Part shown: piece after piece, positions 50,091 through 59,051 of the stretch
How the letters are laid out: each line of letters opens with the position of its first letter
Numbering within the stretch: position 1 is the stretch's first letter
Origin: Xanthomonas translucens pv. cerealis
Lineage (GTDB): Bacteria; Pseudomonadota; Gammaproteobacteria; Xanthomonadales; Xanthomonadaceae
Assembly: GCF_006838285.1 (NCBI RefSeq)
Contig: NZ_CP038228.1
Coordinates: 1,674,001 to 1,738,000, forward strand
Direction of reading: 5' to 3'
DNA: 64,000 nt
Notes under the pieces: generated by a model
What the model was told of the DNA's origin: nothing
The model's input: the letters and a program-made list of their open reading frames with translations, nothing else
Databases searched by the model: none
Position numbers and translations under genes: made by a program

Positions 50091-50471
50091 GTGAAACCGA
50101 ACTTCCCCTTGCTGCTGGTCCTGCTGCTTGCCGCCAGCCCAAGCGCCTTTGCCCAATCGCAGCAGATGATCCCGCCGGAGATGGCGGCCCGCTTCGTCGG
50201 CAAGGACGGCATGGTCTGCGGCAAGGTCGAGAAGGCCAAGTACGCGCAGAACTCCGAAGGCGAGCCGACCTTCCTGTACATGGGCGGCATGTTCCCGCGC
50301 CACACCTTCTCCGCGCGCATCGCCGGCGCCGACCGCGGCAAGTTCGGCTTCGCGCCGGAAAGCCTGGAAGGCAAAGACGTATGCGTGATCGGCAAGATCG
50401 AACGCGACAGCTCGCGCGCCGAGATCCAGGTCAGCGCGCCGTCCAGCCTGAAGCTGGCCACGATCAAGTAA
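50091..50471 (+). CDS. Small exported OB-fold-like protein
   Basis: The 126-residue protein starts at GTG 50091 after an excellent AAAGGAG. It has a signal peptide (cleavage probably after AFA, residue 21) and a mature domain of about 105 residues. The pattern [42 protein letters not shown] and [13 protein letters not shown] resembles the exported OB-fold domains attached to some nucleases and DNA-binding proteins. Two Cys (in MVCGK and DVCVIG) could form a disulfide. No catalytic motif is visible. It stands between cheW and MCP-10 with its own sigma-28-type promoter; its role is unknown. Confidence 0.8.
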   Translation: MKPNFPLLLVLLLAASPSAFAQSQQMIPPEMAARFVGKDGMVCGKVEKAKYAQNSEGEPTFLYMGGMFPRHTFSARIAGADRGKFGFAPESLEGKDVCVIGKIERDSSRAEIQVSAPSSLKLATIK

Positions 50472-50481
50472 GACGAAGCGT

Positions 50482-50527
50482 CGCCGTGCCGGAGCCTTTG
50501 CGCTTCGGCAAGGCGGCGTTTTTGTTT
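50482..50527 (+). terminator. Hairpin and T-tract between the OB-fold gene and MCP-10
   Basis: CGCCGTGCCGGAGC pairs imperfectly with GCTTCGGCAAGGCGGCG around CTTTGC, followed by TTTTTGTTTT. As no promoter is seen between it and MCP-10, read-through probably feeds the receptor gene. Confidence 0.7.
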
Positions 50528-50571
50528 TCTGGTGCTTCGCCGCCGTTGTCGAAACAAGGGGAAATGCGTTC

Positions 50572-52959
50572 ATGCAGTGGATAAAAAATATGAAGCTGAT
50601 GCCGAAGCTGATGCTGGCATTCGGTCTCGTGCTCGCCATCATGTTGATCCAGGGACTGGTCGCCTACAACGGCCTGCATTCGATCAACAACGTGGCCGAC
50701 AACACCTCCAACCAGGTGGTGCCCAGCGTGCGCACCGGCGGCGAGATGCGCGGCATCCTCGGCGAATACCGCAGCGCGGCCTACCAGAGCCTGATCCGCA
50801 GCAGCGATACGATCAAGAAAGACGCCGAAACGCGCAAAGTCGCGCTGAAGAAGCGGATGGACGAAATCATCGCCCAGTATCCGCCGCTGATCGGCAGCCC
50901 GCAGGAGCGCGCGATCTACGAGCGCACCGCGGCGGACTGGAAAAAAGCGATCGCCTCCTACCAGTCGGTGGACGAAATGCTGCAGCTGGAACTGCACGAC
51001 GATGCGATCGACACTTTCACCGGCGAGACCCGCACCCTGCACAACAAGGTCGTGGACGACGTGATCGCGTTGATCGGCGAAAACAACCGCCAAGCGCAGG
51101 TCGCTGGAGTGGCCGCCAACATCACTTACCGTCGGTCCTCGGCCTTGCTGCTGATCTGCGTGGTGATCGGCGTCATCGGCGCCGTAGGCCTGGCCTGGCT
51201 GTTCGGGCGCATGCTGGCCAGCAACGTGCGTAGTGCGGTCAAGGTCGCCAACGAGGTCGCCGGCGGCAAGCTCGACGGGCACATCGACGCCACCGGCAAG
51301 GACGAGATCGGCGAACTGCTGCAGGCGCTCAAGCGCATGCAGCAGGACCTGCGCGAGCGCACCGAGCGCGACGCGGCGGTAGCTGCCGAGAACCTGCGCA
51401 TCCGCACCGCGCTGGACAACTCCTCCACCGGCATGTACATCGCCGACCTGGACTACACCATCGTCTACGCCAACCCGTCGATGCAGGGCATCGTCGACAA
51501 GTACGCCGACCAGATCCGCAAGGTCGCCCCCGCGTTCGACTCGAGCATGCCGCTGGTCGGTTCCTCGCTGTCGGTGCTGGAATACGGCAACCAGATCGAC
51601 ACCCGCACCGTGGCCGCGATCAAGAAGCAGGGCGCGACCGAGCGCGAGATGGCCTACGGCCATGCCCGTATCGCGCAGATCGTGTCCAGCATCCGCGACG
51701 CGCACGGCAGCCATGTCGGTTTCGTCTGCGAATCGCGCGATCGCACCGTCGAGGCCCAGGTCGAAGAGGAAGTGGCCAAGATCGTGCAGGCCGCCGCCGC
51801 CGGCGACCTGTCCGGACGCGTTGCCACCGACGGCAAGCAGGGGTTCCTCCTGCAGCTGGCGCAGCAGCTCAACGGCCTGCTGCAGGCCAACGGCGACAGC
51901 ATCGGCGAAGTCTCCAAGCTGCTGACCGCGCTGTCGCACGGCGACCTGACCGCGCGCATGCACGGCGAGTTCGATGGCGTGTTCGCCACCATGCGCGACG
52001 ACGCCAATGCCACCGCCGAGCAGCTCGCAGCCATCGTCGGCCGCATCCAGACCGCGGCGGTCAGTATCAACGCCTCCGCTGGCGAGATCGCCGCCGGCAA
52101 CGACGACCTGTCGCGCCGCACCGAGCAACAAGCGGCAAACCTGGAAGAAACCGCCGCGTCGATGGAGGAATTGACCTCCACCGTGAAGCAGAACGCCGAG
52201 CATGCACGCCAGGCCAATCAGCTCGCGGTCGGTGCGGCCTCGGTCGCCTCGCAAGGCGGCGCCGTGGTCGGCCAGGTCGTCACCACGATGAGCGGCATCG
52301 AGACCTCCTCGAAGAAGATCGCCGACATCATTTCGGTGATCGACGGCATCGCCTTCCAGACCAATATCCTCGCCCTCAATGCGGCAGTGGAAGCGGCGCG
52401 TGCCGGCGAACAGGGCCGCGGCTTCGCCGTGGTCGCCAGCGAGGTGCGCACCCTCGCCCAGCGTTCGGCCAATGCCGCCAAGGAGATCAAGGGCCTGATC
52501 GATGCCTCGGTCACCCAGGTCGCCAACGGCTCGGCGCTGGTGCGCCAGGCAGGACAGACCATGAGCGAGATCGTGTCCTCGGTGCAGCGCGTCACCGACA
52601 TCATGAGCGAGATCGCGGCCGCGTCCCAAGAGCAGTCGTCCGGCATCGAGCAGGTCAACCAGACCGTCACCCAGATGGACGAGACCACCCAGCAGAACGC
52701 CGCGCTGGTGGAAGAAGCCACTGCCGCCGCACGCTCGATGGAAGAACAGGCCGGGCAGCTGACCGAAGCGGTCTCGATCTTCCGCGTGGAGCAGACGCCG
52801 GCAAGCGCGCCGACGCCGACGCCGCGCCATGCGCAGGTGCACTCGATCCGCACGGTGGCCACGAAGCCGGCCGCGGTGCCATCGAGCAAGCCGGCGCTGG
52901 CGACCCGCAGCAAGAAGTCCGTACCGGCCCTGGCTGATTCGGACTGGCAAGAGTTCTGA
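50572..52959 (+). CDS. Methyl-accepting chemotaxis protein with PAS domain (MCP-10)
   Basis: The 795-residue receptor has TM1 at about 11-31 and a four-helix-bundle periplasmic domain of the Tar/Tsr type (about 32-185; [20 protein letters not shown]). TM2 is near 188-208. HAMP, a PAS domain (about 280-405), a HAMP-like module and the signalling hairpin follow. It ends in DWQEF. The tip and methylation regions are complete; one segment reads [24 protein letters not shown] upstream of the ATG may serve as ribosome-binding site. Confidence 0.95.
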   Translation: MQWIKNMKLMPKLMLAFGLVLAIMLIQGLVAYNGLHSINNVADNTSNQVVPSVRTGGEMRGILGEYRSAAYQSLIRSSDTIKKDAETRKVALKKRMDEIIAQYPPLIGSPQERAIYERTAADWKKAIASYQSVDEMLQLELHDDAIDTFTGETRTLHNKVVDDVIALIGENNRQAQVAGVAANITYRRSSALLLICVVIGVIGAVGLAWLFGRMLASNVRSAVKVANEVAGGKLDGHIDATGKDEIGELLQALKRMQQDLRERTERDAAVAAENLRIRTALDNSSTGMYIADLDYTIVYANPSMQGIVDKYADQIRKVAPAFDSSMPLVGSSLSVLEYGNQIDTRTVAAIKKQGATEREMAYGHARIAQIVSSIRDAHGSHVGFVCESRDRTVEAQVEEEVAKIVQAAAAGDLSGRVATDGKQGFLLQLAQQLNGLLQANGDSIGEVSKLLTALSHGDLTARMHGEFDGVFATMRDDANATAEQLAAIVGRIQTAAVSINASAGEIAAGNDDLSRRTEQQAANLEETAASMEELTSTVKQNAEHARQANQLAVGAASVASQGGAVVGQVVTTMSGIETSSKKIADIISVIDGIAFQTNILALNAAVEAARAGEQGRGFAVVASEVRTLAQRSANAAKEIKGLIDASVTQVANGSALVRQAGQTMSEIVSSVQRVTDIMSEIAAASQEQSSGIEQVNQTVTQMDETTQQNAALVEEATAAARSMEEQAGQLTEAVSIFRVEQTPASAPTPTPRHAQVHSIRTVATKPAAVPSSKPALATRSKKSVPALADSDWQEF

Positions 52960-52995
52960 GCCGCCGGCAATCGCGGCGTTCATGCAGTTCCCGAT

Positions 52996-53022
52996 CCCCG
53001 GCCACGCGCCGGGGATTTTTTT
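52996..53022 (+). terminator. Rho-independent terminator of MCP-10
   Basis: CCCCGGC, loop CACGC, GCCGGGG, then A and seven T. Confidence 0.92.
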
Positions 53023-53230
53023 GCCGGAAGCAACACGCGATGCGCGTCGCGCCGTTCGGTCGGGACCAACGCGCGCTTGGTCTCAACCAGGCGGCAGGCA
53101 CGCGCGTGGCAATGACCGAAACGGACTGGGCGAAGTTCCGAGTGCAGCGCCGCGAGCAGGCCATCGAATCCAACGAATCCAACGAATCCGAACTGCATCA
53201 CAGTTGACCGGGTGCCATGTAATGGCGAAC
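53023..53230. other. Spacer before the orphan sensor gene
   Basis: No gene. A nine-base direct repeat (AATCCAACG, just under three copies, about 53167-53190) is the only structure seen. Confidence 0.5.
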
Positions 53231-53257
53231 TCAAGCGCCAGGGGCCGCAGTCGATAC
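53231..53257 (+). promoter_or_regulatory. Sigma-28 (FliA) promoter of the orphan sensor-MCP-11 operon
   Basis: TCAAGCGC, 11 bases, GTCGATAC. Confidence 0.65.
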
Positions 53258-53323
53258 CCGATTAACGATGCGTGAATGCAGCCTGCCACTGCCCTCGTCA
53301 TCGCCGCCGCTTCGGAGCCTGAG

Positions 53324-53893
53324 ATGCCACGCCAGACCGATCTGAAATCGTCCCTGCTCGCTGCGCTGCTATGCGTGCTCGGCTGCGCCACGGTAGTCGC
53401 GGTGGGGTATCTGGGTACCCGCAACCTCGACGACTCGCGCGAGCACCTGCAGCAGTTGCAGACCCGGCAAGCGCCAGCGGCCATGGCCTTATGCGAGCTG
53501 CGTGCGCAACTGGCGGAATTGCGCCTGTATCAACTGTCGCTGATCGCCGCCACGGGCAATGCGGCGGAGGTGGCCGACTACGACCAGCGTATCGAGCAAT
53601 CGCTGCGCGGCGCACACAAGCAGGTGGCGCTGTACATCGCCACCATGCCGAGCGGCGAAGAACGCCAACGCTTCGCCACGATCCAGGCCGAACTCGATGC
53701 CTACCTGAAGTTGCACCGGCAGATCGGCGCGGCGGTGCATGCCGGCGATCACGAACGCGCCAACCAGCTGTCAACGCAACAGGCGCTGCCGCAGCGCCGC
53801 GCCCTGTTCGCCGACCTGGAGGAACTGAGCCGCATCAACGCCCGCCACGCGCCGCATGCGGAAGCCGACGTGCTCATCTACGCCCCCCGCTAG
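53324..53893 (+). CDS. Free-standing four-helix-bundle receptor sensor domain
   Basis: The 189-residue product has one N-terminal membrane helix (about 9-30) and a helical periplasmic domain, then stops: there is no TM2, HAMP or signalling domain. The domain is clearly paralogous to that of MCP-11 downstream. Shared blocks include LRAQLAELRLYQL versus [13 protein letters not shown] and LPQRRALF versus [12 protein letters not shown] before ATG 53324 supports this start; ATG 53276, 16 codons upstream, is possible. It has its own sigma-28-type promoter, and MCP-11 starts 60 bases later. It could be an accessory or ligand-binding partner of MCP-11, or the remnant of a duplicated receptor. The intact frame and promoter favour a real gene. 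Confidence 0.75.
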   Translation: MPRQTDLKSSLLAALLCVLGCATVVAVGYLGTRNLDDSREHLQQLQTRQAPAAMALCELRAQLAELRLYQLSLIAATGNAAEVADYDQRIEQSLRGAHKQVALYIATMPSGEERQRFATIQAELDAYLKLHRQIGAAVHAGDHERANQLSTQQALPQRRALFADLEELSRINARHAPHAEADVLIYAPR

Positions 53894-53953
53894 CCCCGAC
53901 GCACCGCACCGCATCGCCACCGTCTTCGACCGATCTGCTGCACGGAACCGTCA

Positions 53954-56215
53954 ATGCACCTGCTCAAACAGCTGAAAATCCGCGACAAGCTGATCTTCGC
54001 ATTCGCCATGACCACGCTGTTGACCTTGGTCATAGGCGTGTTCACTTATTCGCGCACTACCCTGGCGATGGCCGAGCTCAAGCGCATCGAACTGGATTGG
54101 GTGCCGGCCACGCAGGCGCTGGCCGAAGTCCGCGCGCAGCTTGGCGAGTTCCGCACCTACGAACTGGCGCAGATTGCGCGCGCCGACGATCCGGAAGCGA
54201 TGGCCGACTACTTCAAGCGCATGCAGAAGGCGCGCACAGAAGTGGCGAAGAATCAGGCGATCATCGAACGGGTGATGCTGGAACAGACGCAGCGGCAGAT
54301 GTATGCCGGGGTCAGGGAAAGACTGGACGCTTACCTGCGGAGCAACGCCGCGATGGGCGATGCGCTGCGGGCCGGCGACGTCGCCGCTGCGCAGGCCATC
54401 TCCGACAAGCAGTCGCGGCCGCAGCGGCGCGCACTGTTCGAACGGATCGTGGCGCTGACCGACTACAACGTTGCCCAGCTGAACCAGGAAATGGACATCA
54501 TCAATGCGCAGCTGTCGCGCACCAAGCTGCTGATCCTGAGCCTGCTGGTGCTGGCCATCGCCGCTGCGTCCAGCATCGGCTGGCTGATTTCGCGCGGCAT
54601 CGCGCGGCAGCTCGATGCGGCACGGCAGCTGTCGCAGGCCATCGCCCGCGGCGAGCTGGACAGTGCGGTGCGTCCCCGTTCCAGCGACGAGATCGGCCAG
54701 CTGATGGGCGACATGCTGGACATGCGCGGCCGCATCCGCGCGGTGATCGACGCGCAGAACCAGATGGCGCAACGCCACGAGCAGGGCACGATCAGCTATC
54801 GCATGGACGCGACCGCCTTCCCCGGCGACTACGGCCACATGGTCAAGGCCAGCAACGACCTGGTCGCCGCGCACGTGGCGGTGAAGTTGCGCCTGGTGCA
54901 GATCATCCAGCGCTATGCGGTCGGCGACCTGAGCGAAGACATGGAGCGCCTGCCCGGCGAGAAAGCGGTGCTGACCGAGACGATGGACACCGCCAAGGCC
55001 AACCTGACGGCGCTGAACGTGCAGATCAAGCAACTGGCCGAAGCCGCCGCGGCCGGCGACTTCAGCGCGCGCGGCGATGCCGAGCGGTTTCAGTACGACT
55101 TCCGCACGATGGTGCAGAACCTCAATGCGATGATGCAGGTCAGCGACCTGACCCTGGGCGAGCTGTCGCAACTGCTGCAGGCCATCGCCGCCGGCGATCT
55201 GAGCGTGCGCATGCACGGCGAGTTCAATGGCGTGTTCGCCCGGATGCGCGACGACGCCAACGCTACCGCCGAACAGCTGGCCGGCATCGTCGGCCGCATC
55301 CAGACCGCGGCGGCCAGCATGAACGTCGCCTCTTCGGAGATCGCCACCGGCAACGAGGACCTGTCGCGACGCCCCGAACAGCAGGCCGCCAGCCTGCAAC
55401 AGACCGCCACGTCGATGGATGAGCTGACTGCCACGGTCAGGCAGAACGCCGAGCATGCGCGCCAGGCCAACCAGCTCGCGGTCGGTGCCGCCGCAGTCGC
55501 CTCTCAGGGCGGCGAGGTGGTGAGCCAGGTGGTGCGCACGATGAGCGGCATCGAGATCTCTTCGAAGAAGATCGCCGACATCATTTCGGTGATCGACGGC
55601 ATCGCCTTCCAGACCAACATCCTGGCCTTGAATGCGGCAGTGGAAGCCGCCCGCGCCGGCGAGCAGGGCCGCGGTTTCGCCGTGGTCGCCAGCGAGGTGC
55701 GCACCCTCGCCCAGCGCTCGGCCGGCGCGGCCAAGGAGATCAAGCAGCTGATCGACGACTCGGTCACCCGCGTCGCCGAAGGTTCGGCGCTGGTCGATCA
55801 AGCCGGCCGCACCATGCAGGAGATCGTGTCCTCGGTGCAGCGCGCCACCGACATCATGGGCGAGATTTCCGCCGCCTCGCAGGAGCAGTCGTCGGGCATC
55901 GAGCAGGTCAACCAGACCATCAGCCGGATGGACGAGGCCACCCAGCAGAACGCAGCACTGGTCGAGGAAGCCACCGCCGCCGCGCGCACGCTGCAGACCC
56001 AGGCCGGCCAGCTCAGCGCCACCGTCGCCGAGTTCAAGCTGGACCCGCACGGTGACACGCCGGCAGGACACGCCGCGCCTGCCGCCGCACCGCGCCCGCA
56101 TGGTCAGGCCAGGGCGCGACCGGCGGTAGCCGCCGCGCGGCCGCCAGCGCGCATGCGCAGCGCAGCGGGCAGCGCGCGTACGGCTGCCGGCGAAGACCAA
56201 GATCAGGAATTCTGA
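53954..56215 (+). CDS. Methyl-accepting chemotaxis protein (MCP-11), divergent methylation region
   Basis: The 753-residue receptor has TM1 at about 14-34 and a four-helix-bundle periplasmic domain (about 35-190), with TM2 near 193-213. HAMP, HAMP-like modules and the signalling hairpin follow. The first methylation helix reads [20 protein letters not shown], where all other receptors here have [20 protein letters not shown] (or nearly so). Gln therefore replaces Glu at a methylation pair, which would need deamidation. The tail DQDQEF keeps the terminal E-F but lacks the Trp. It is co-transcribed with the orphan sensor domain upstream. Confidence 0.93.
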   Translation: MHLLKQLKIRDKLIFAFAMTTLLTLVIGVFTYSRTTLAMAELKRIELDWVPATQALAEVRAQLGEFRTYELAQIARADDPEAMADYFKRMQKARTEVAKNQAIIERVMLEQTQRQMYAGVRERLDAYLRSNAAMGDALRAGDVAAAQAISDKQSRPQRRALFERIVALTDYNVAQLNQEMDIINAQLSRTKLLILSLLVLAIAAASSIGWLISRGIARQLDAARQLSQAIARGELDSAVRPRSSDEIGQLMGDMLDMRGRIRAVIDAQNQMAQRHEQGTISYRMDATAFPGDYGHMVKASNDLVAAHVAVKLRLVQIIQRYAVGDLSEDMERLPGEKAVLTETMDTAKANLTALNVQIKQLAEAAAAGDFSARGDAERFQYDFRTMVQNLNAMMQVSDLTLGELSQLLQAIAAGDLSVRMHGEFNGVFARMRDDANATAEQLAGIVGRIQTAAASMNVASSEIATGNEDLSRRPEQQAASLQQTATSMDELTATVRQNAEHARQANQLAVGAAAVASQGGEVVSQVVRTMSGIEISSKKIADIISVIDGIAFQTNILALNAAVEAARAGEQGRGFAVVASEVRTLAQRSAGAAKEIKQLIDDSVTRVAEGSALVDQAGRTMQEIVSSVQRATDIMGEISAASQEQSSGIEQVNQTISRMDEATQQNAALVEEATAAARTLQTQAGQLSATVAEFKLDPHGDTPAGHAAPAAAPRPHGQARARPAVAAARPPARMRSAAGSARTAAGEDQDQEF

Positions 56216-56257
56216 GCGCGGCAGCGGCGGCGGCACAGGCGGCGTCTTGTTCCGGCA

Positions 56258-56284
56258 TCAACTTCGCTCGGCTCCGGCCGATAA
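56258..56284 (+). promoter_or_regulatory. Sigma-28 (FliA) promoter of cheR-cheD-cheB
   Basis: TCAACTTC, 11 bases, GCCGATAA: a full -10 match. The start codon of cheR follows 28 bases later. Confidence 0.8.
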
Positions 56285-56312
56285 CCCGATAGACCGATTA
56301 CCGCTGCGAGCC

Positions 56313-57179
56313 ATGGCCACTCCAACGTCTTCCCTGCCCCATCCCGGTTCCGACAATCGCGACTTCGACTTCAGCGATCGCGATTTCAAACGGGTCTGCG
56401 ACCTGATCTACCAGAAGGCGGGCATCGCCCTGGCACCGGCCAAGCGCGACATGGTCTACGGCCGCCTGTCGCGGCGCCTGCGCACGCTCGGCCTGCGCTC
56501 GTTCCGCGACTATCTGGACTGGCTGGAGCGCGATGGCGGCGACGAGTGGGAAGCGTTCACCAATGCGCTGACCACCAACCTGACCTCGTTCTTCCGCGAG
56601 CCGCACCACTTCGAGCGCCTGCGCGAGGAGCTGCAGAAGCATGCCAGCTCGGCGCCGCTGAAGATCTGGTCGTGCGCCGCCTCCACCGGCGAGGAACCCT
56701 ATTCGCTGGCGATCACCGTCTGCGAGGCGTTCGGCACGCTGACCCCGCCGGTGCGGATCCTGGCCACCGACGTGGACACGCAAGTGCTGGCGACCGCCTC
56801 ACGCGGCGTATACTCGGTCGATCGCATCGCCAGCCTGGACCCGGCGTTGAAGCGCAAATACTTCCAACGCGGCAGCGGCGCCAACGAAGGCCAGTGCCGG
56901 GTGGTGCCGGCGCTTCGCGAGCTGCTCGAATTCCGCCAGTTGAACCTGCTGGAACCGCGCTACGACGTCAGCGGCCCGTACATGGCGCTGTTCTGCCGCA
57001 ACGTGATGATCTATTTCGACAAGCCGACCCAACGTGGCATCCTGTCGCGGCTGATCCCGCACCTGGACGAAGAAGGCATGCTCTACACCGGCCATTCGGA
57101 GAACTACCTGCATGCGGCCGACCTGATCAAGCCCTGCGGTCGCACCCTGTACCGTCGCGCCGCCAAGGCACGCGCATGA
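56313..57179 (+). CDS. cheR: Chemoreceptor glutamate methyltransferase CheR
   Basis: The 288-residue enzyme methylates receptor Glu residues using S-adenosylmethionine. The SAM site ([17 protein letters not shown]) and the [12 protein letters not shown] and [10 protein letters not shown] motifs are present. The beta-subdomain contains [12 protein letters not shown], the glycine-loop insertion typical of enzymes that dock on receptor C-terminal pentapeptides. ATG 56313 was preferred because the upstream frame overlaps the promoter. It overlaps cheD by ATGA. Confidence 0.96.
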   Translation: MATPTSSLPHPGSDNRDFDFSDRDFKRVCDLIYQKAGIALAPAKRDMVYGRLSRRLRTLGLRSFRDYLDWLERDGGDEWEAFTNALTTNLTSFFREPHHFERLREELQKHASSAPLKIWSCAASTGEEPYSLAITVCEAFGTLTPPVRILATDVDTQVLATASRGVYSVDRIASLDPALKRKYFQRGSGANEGQCRVVPALRELLEFRQLNLLEPRYDVSGPYMALFCRNVMIYFDKPTQRGILSRLIPHLDEEGMLYTGHSENYLHAADLIKPCGRTLYRRAAKARA

Positions 57180-57778
57180 GAGCCGCCACGATGGTCGCGG
57201 ATCAGGTGATGCGCTACCACGACACCCGCTTCCAGACCATAGCGGCCAAGCTGTTGCCGACCCAGTACCTGGTGGTGGACGACGACACCGCGCTGACCAC
57301 CATCCTCGGCTCCTGCGTGGCCGCCTGCATCCGCGACCCGCTGCTGAAGATCGGCGGCATGAACCACTTCATGCTGCCCGACGGCCAGGCCGGCGACGGC
57401 GCACCGGCGCGCTACGGCAGCTATGCGATGGAAGTGCTGATCAACGACCTGCTCAAGCGCGGCGCCAGCCGCAGCCGCCTGGAAGCCAAAGTATTCGGCG
57501 GCGGCAACGTGCTCAAGGGTTTCACCAACAACCCGGTCGGTACCCGCAACGCCGAGTTCGTGTTGCAGTATCTGAAGGCCGAGCAGATCCCGGTGGTGGC
57601 CGAGGACCTGCGCGGCATCCATCCGCGCAAGATCTGGTTCTTCCCCACCACCGGCCGCGTGGTCGTGCAGCGCCTGCCGCATGCGCACGAAGAAGCCGAA
57701 GTCGCCGCCGCCGAATCGGCGGTGCGTGCCCGCCTCGCCAAAGCGCCGGTCACGGGCGCCGTGGAGTTGTTCGAATGA
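57176..57778 (+). CDS. cheD: Receptor glutamine deamidase CheD
   Basis: The 200-residue protein has the catalytic triad pattern Thr41-Cys47-His64 ([10 protein letters not shown] and GGMNHFMLP), and FGGGNVL is also conserved. It converts receptor Gln to Glu, and MCP-11 carries such Gln residues. Start and stop overlap cheR and cheB by four bases each, so all three are translationally coupled. Confidence 0.95.
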   Translation: MRAATMVADQVMRYHDTRFQTIAAKLLPTQYLVVDDDTALTTILGSCVAACIRDPLLKIGGMNHFMLPDGQAGDGAPARYGSYAMEVLINDLLKRGASRSRLEAKVFGGGNVLKGFTNNPVGTRNAEFVLQYLKAEQIPVVAEDLRGIHPRKIWFFPTTGRVVVQRLPHAHEEAEVAAAESAVRARLAKAPVTGAVELFE

Positions 57779-58851
57779 CCTCAGAAATTCCCTGCCGCGT
57801 GCTGATCGTCGACGATTCGGCGGTCGTGCGGCAGATGTTGACCGAAATCCTGTCGCGCGCGCCTGGCATCGAGGTGGTCGGCTCGGCCGCCGATCCGATC
57901 CTGGCGCGCGAGAAGATCAAACGGCTCAATCCGGACGTGATCACCCTGGACGTGGAAATGCCGCGCATGGACGGCCTGGCGTTCCTGGAAAACCTGATGC
58001 GGCTACGGCCCACGCCGGTGGTGATGATCTCCTCGCTGACCGAGCGCGGCGCCGACACCACGCTGCAGGCACTGGCGCTGGGCGCGGTCGATTTCATCTC
58101 CAAGCCCAAGCTCGACGTGGCGCGCGGCCTGGAGGAGTACGCAGAGGAAATCATCGGCAAGGTCAAGGCGGCGGCCAAGGCCAAGGTCCGCGCACTCGAC
58201 CGTCCGGCCGCGGCGCGGCCTGCCGGCAACGCCGTGGCGGCGCCCAGCGCGGTGTCCACGCTGAAGTTCCGCACCACCGACCGGCTGATCGCGATCGGCG
58301 CCTCCGCCGGCGGCACCGAGGCGCTGCGGGTGGTGCTGGAGGGCATGCCCGCCGATGCGCCGGCGGTGGTGATGACCCAGCACCTGCCCGCCGGCTTCAG
58401 CACCGCCTTCGCCGACCGCCTCAACCGGCACTCGGCGATGGCGGTGCGCGAAGCCAGCGAAGGCGAAGCGATCCTGCCAGGACACGCCTACCTGCCGCCC
58501 GGCGGCAAGCACCTGCAGGTGGTCCGCGACGGTGCGCGCTGGCGCTGCAAGATCGACGACGGCCCGCCGGTCAACCGGCACAAGCCGGCGGTGGACGTGC
58601 TGTTCCAGTCGGTGGCGCGCAACGCCGGCGCCAACGCGATCGGCGCAGTACTGACCGGTATGGGCGACGACGGCGCACGCGGCCTGCTGGAAATGTTGCA
58701 GGCCGGCGCCAGCACGCTGGTACAGGACGAGGCGACGAGCGTAGTCTGGGGCATGCCCGGCAGCGCATTCCGGCTGGGCGCCGCACAGGAAGTGTTGCCG
58801 CTGGACAGGATCGCCGAGCGTCTGATCGCGTTGTCCAACCAGGCCCGCTAG
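57775..58851 (+). CDS. cheB: Chemoreceptor methylesterase CheB
   Basis: The 358-residue enzyme joins a receiver domain (DD at 13-14, phospho-acceptor D59, Lys in ISKPK) by a short linker to a methylesterase domain. The catalytic Ser is in [11 protein letters not shown], the His in TQHLPAGF and the Asp in GMGDDGARG. Phosphorylated by CheA, it removes methyl groups from receptors. Confidence 0.96.
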   Translation: MTSEIPCRVLIVDDSAVVRQMLTEILSRAPGIEVVGSAADPILAREKIKRLNPDVITLDVEMPRMDGLAFLENLMRLRPTPVVMISSLTERGADTTLQALALGAVDFISKPKLDVARGLEEYAEEIIGKVKAAAKAKVRALDRPAAARPAGNAVAAPSAVSTLKFRTTDRLIAIGASAGGTEALRVVLEGMPADAPAVVMTQHLPAGFSTAFADRLNRHSAMAVREASEGEAILPGHAYLPPGGKHLQVVRDGARWRCKIDDGPPVNRHKPAVDVLFQSVARNAGANAIGAVLTGMGDDGARGLLEMLQAGASTLVQDEATSVVWGMPGSAFRLGAAQEVLPLDRIAERLIALSNQAR

Positions 58852-58925
58852 GGGCTGTGCGACGCAATCGGGAGACGTCGCGCCGTGCTTGGGCACGTGC
58901 GCGGCAAGCAACAACGGGGAACGAT

Positions 58926-59048
58926 ATGTCGATTAGCGAGCGAGTGATGACGCCATTGCGCACGCACCAGGGCGCGGCGCGCCGGCTTACCGTGCGTGCT
59001 GTCCGACACGGCCATGCAGCCTGCCGCCATCGCGTTGCCGGACCCTAG
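58926..59048 (+). CDS. Possible 40-residue leader ORF before the EAL gene
   Basis: ATG 58926 follows AACGGGGAACG, a good ribosome-binding site. The frame ends at TAG 59046-59048, three bases before the GTG of the next gene, which itself has no visible Shine-Dalgarno. The peptide (MSISERVMTPLRTHQGAARR and following) is Arg/His-rich and has no recognisable family. It may couple translation to the downstream gene, or be chance. Confidence 0.3.
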   Translation: MSISERVMTPLRTHQGAARRLTVRAVRHGHAACRHRVAGP

Positions 59049-59051
59049 GCC

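Noticed and set aside
53371..55422. Long + strand frame overlapping the orphan sensor gene and MCP-11
   Set aside because: It runs in a different frame through two recognisable genes and has an Arg/Ala-rich shadow composition.
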